A DNA stretch of 24,084 nt. It comes from an uncultured Bartonella sp. GTDB lineage: Bacteria; Pseudomonadota; Alphaproteobacteria; Rhizobiales; Rhizobiaceae. Where the stretch lies: the NCBI GenBank assembly GCA_943913205.1, contig CALTWN010000014.1, forward strand, positions 1-24,084, given 5' to 3'. The translations under genes were made by a program, and so were the position numbers. Of the stretch, positions 23,135 through 24,084 are shown one piece after another. Position 1 is the first letter of the stretch, and the number at the start of each line of letters is the position of its first letter. Under the pieces are notes generated by a model. The model did not search any database, was not told where the DNA came from, and saw only the letters and a program-made list of their open reading frames with translations.

Positions 23135-23176
23135 ATAATATAAAACTAATTTTCAGAAGGCAATAAAGATAGCAAT

Positions 23177-24084
23177 ATGTATCGTTTAATTATAAATATC
23201 TGCGCTAAAGCTTCACTTATTATGGGAATTATGATGCTTATACCCGCAATATGCGATTTATATGCGGGAGATAAACATTGGATGATATTTTTTCGCTGTT
23301 TTGTTTTAATTGTTATGATATCTTGCTTATTGCTTGTAGCTACAAAAGATGAAAAGTGGAAATTTTCGATAAAATTTGGGTTTTTACTTACTATATATTT
23401 ATGGTTTTTGGGCATATTTATAGGTGCTTTACCTTTTTATTTTTCGCATTTACATTTATCTTTTTCAGCCTCTATATTTGAGGCTACTTCTACAATAACC
23501 ACTACAGGTAGTACAGTTTTACGAGGCCTTGATAATTTGCCTCCAGGCATCTTAGTATGGCGATCGTTATTATGTTGGCTAGGCGGGGTAGGAGTTATGG
23601 GGCTTACTTTGTTACTATTGCCGAATTTAAGAAATGATGGTGTGCAGTTTTTTAATATGGAAGACAGCTACAAAAATGAAAAATTACTGCCTCGTGTTAA
23701 TCAGGTTATTAGTTCTATTGTGGTAATTTATTTTACAATAACGTTATTATGTATGTTTACGTATTTTTTTGCTGGTATGAATTTATTCGATGCTATAAAC
23801 CATGCTATGACAACAGTAGCAACCTCAGGAGTTTCTACTCATGATGCATCTTTTGCTTATTTTAATAGTAAATCATTATTATTGGTAAGTGGCTTTTTTA
23901 TGGTTTTAGGGTCGCTTCCTATAACTTTTTATCTGAAGCTTACAACTATAGGATTTCGCAAAAGTGTTAATGATTTAAAAATAATAACATTTTTAACAAT
24001 AATAGTTATATCAATATCAATTATAACATGGTATCTAAAGTTAAATTTACATGTAGGTTTAAAAGATGCTTGTTATGAAGCTGA
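23177..24084 (+). CDS. trkH: TrkH-family potassium uptake protein (5' part, cut by window end)
   Basis: The frame opens at ATG 23177 and stays open through the window end, giving the first 302 codons of a protein usually near 480. Translation gives MYRLIINICAKASLIMGIMM and successive hydrophobic helices. The first pore loop reads SASIFEATSTITTTGSTVL, with the selectivity-filter TTTGST, then DNLPPGILVWRSLLCWLGGVGVM. A second pore loop reads NHAMTTVATSGVSTHDAS. These are TrkH/KtrB family hallmarks: the channel-like subunit of a K+ uptake system that needs the cytoplasmic partner TrkA, not in view. The ribosome site is weak; GAAGG lies 16 bases upstream. An in-frame stop at 23147 bounds the 5' end. 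Confidence 0.93.
   Translation, partial: MYRLIINICAKASLIMGIMMLIPAICDLYAGDKHWMIFFRCFVLIVMISCLLLVATKDEKWKFSIKFGFLLTIYLWFLGIFIGALPFYFSHLHLSFSASIFEATSTITTTGSTVLRGLDNLPPGILVWRSLLCWLGGVGVMGLTLLLLPNLRNDGVQFFNMEDSYKNEKLLPRVNQVISSIVVIYFTITLLCMFTYFFAGMNLFDAINHAMTTVATSGVSTHDASFAYFNSKSLLLVSGFFMVLGSLPITFYLKLTTIGFRKSVNDLKIITFLTIIVISISIITWYLKLNLHVGLKDACYEA

Noticed and set aside
23146..23415. 89-codon minus-strand frame near the trxB/trkH spacer
   Set aside because: It lies antisense to trkH, whose pore-loop motifs prove the plus-strand frame.
1..24084. Mobile element, prophage, CRISPR array or defence system
   Set aside because: No transposase, integrase, spacer-repeat array, toxin-antitoxin pair with recognisable families, or tRNA-flanking attachment repeat was found; all sizeable genes are chromosomal core families.

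Overview
This window reads as one contiguous piece of alphaproteobacterial core chromosome from an AT-rich, compact genome. The lineage call rests on a CtrA master cell-cycle regulator next to its phosphotransferase ChpT and an EipA/DUF1134 envelope protein, an order I recall from Brucella and other Hyphomicrobiales. Three further blocks agree: lgt / MidA-like methyltransferase / pgeF / prs / rplY / pth / ychF, trxB followed by an LsrB/VtlR-type LysR regulator, and UbiK followed by YbjN. Intergenic spaces are short and coding sequence is strongly AT-biased. I see no transposase, integrase, phage gene or CRISPR array. An AT-drifted, possibly host-associated or streamlined alphaproteobacterium is plausible, but the species cannot be named from this sequence.

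Layout, left to right. Positions 1-2209 hold ctrA (+), convergent chpT (-) and eipA (+), with a ctrA upstream region that carries a GANTC site, imperfect CtrA boxes and an inverted repeat. Positions 2237-3030 hold two poorly characterised genes: a membrane-anchored coiled-coil protein and a 70-residue protein. Positions 3033-4389 hold hemF and trmL (-). An ABC half-transporter follows at 4570-6405 (+). A tRNA-Ser(CGA) gene (-) and rplU-rpmA (+) are fired by two back-to-back promoters whose -35 boxes form an inverted repeat. ychF (-) faces rpmA across a bidirectional terminator. An L,D-transpeptidase lipoprotein gene (+) sits between ychF and pth. pth, rplY, prs, pgeF, the MidA-like gene and lgt all lie on the minus strand, the last three overlapping. 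ubiK and a YbjN-family gene (+) follow, then an EnvZ/OmpR-like two-component pair (-), a metallo-beta-lactamase-fold hydrolase (+) overlapping the 3' end of uvrB (-), and a secreted SH3 protein with a His/Tyr/Pro-rich tail (-). The right end holds a short-transcript locus, the LysR regulator and trxB (-), and the start of trkH (+), which runs off the window.

Most genes are housekeeping: cell-cycle phosphorelay, haem synthesis, translation and tRNA maturation, lipoprotein and peptidoglycan processing, DNA repair, thiol redox and potassium uptake.

The most interesting unexplained signals are non-coding. (1) At 21046-21176 on the minus strand, directly downstream of the LsrB/VtlR-type regulator, there is a TATAAT box, about 118 bases with anti-Shine-Dalgarno motifs and a hairpin, then a clean intrinsic terminator. 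It is a candidate AbcR-like small RNA, or alternatively a 21-codon gene. (2) A sharply GC-rich leader sits upstream of rplY. (3) A perfect 15-bp palindrome lies between ychF and the L,D-transpeptidase gene. (4) The ctrA promoter region carries a cluster of possible regulatory sites. Everything was read by eye; no searches or folding were run.
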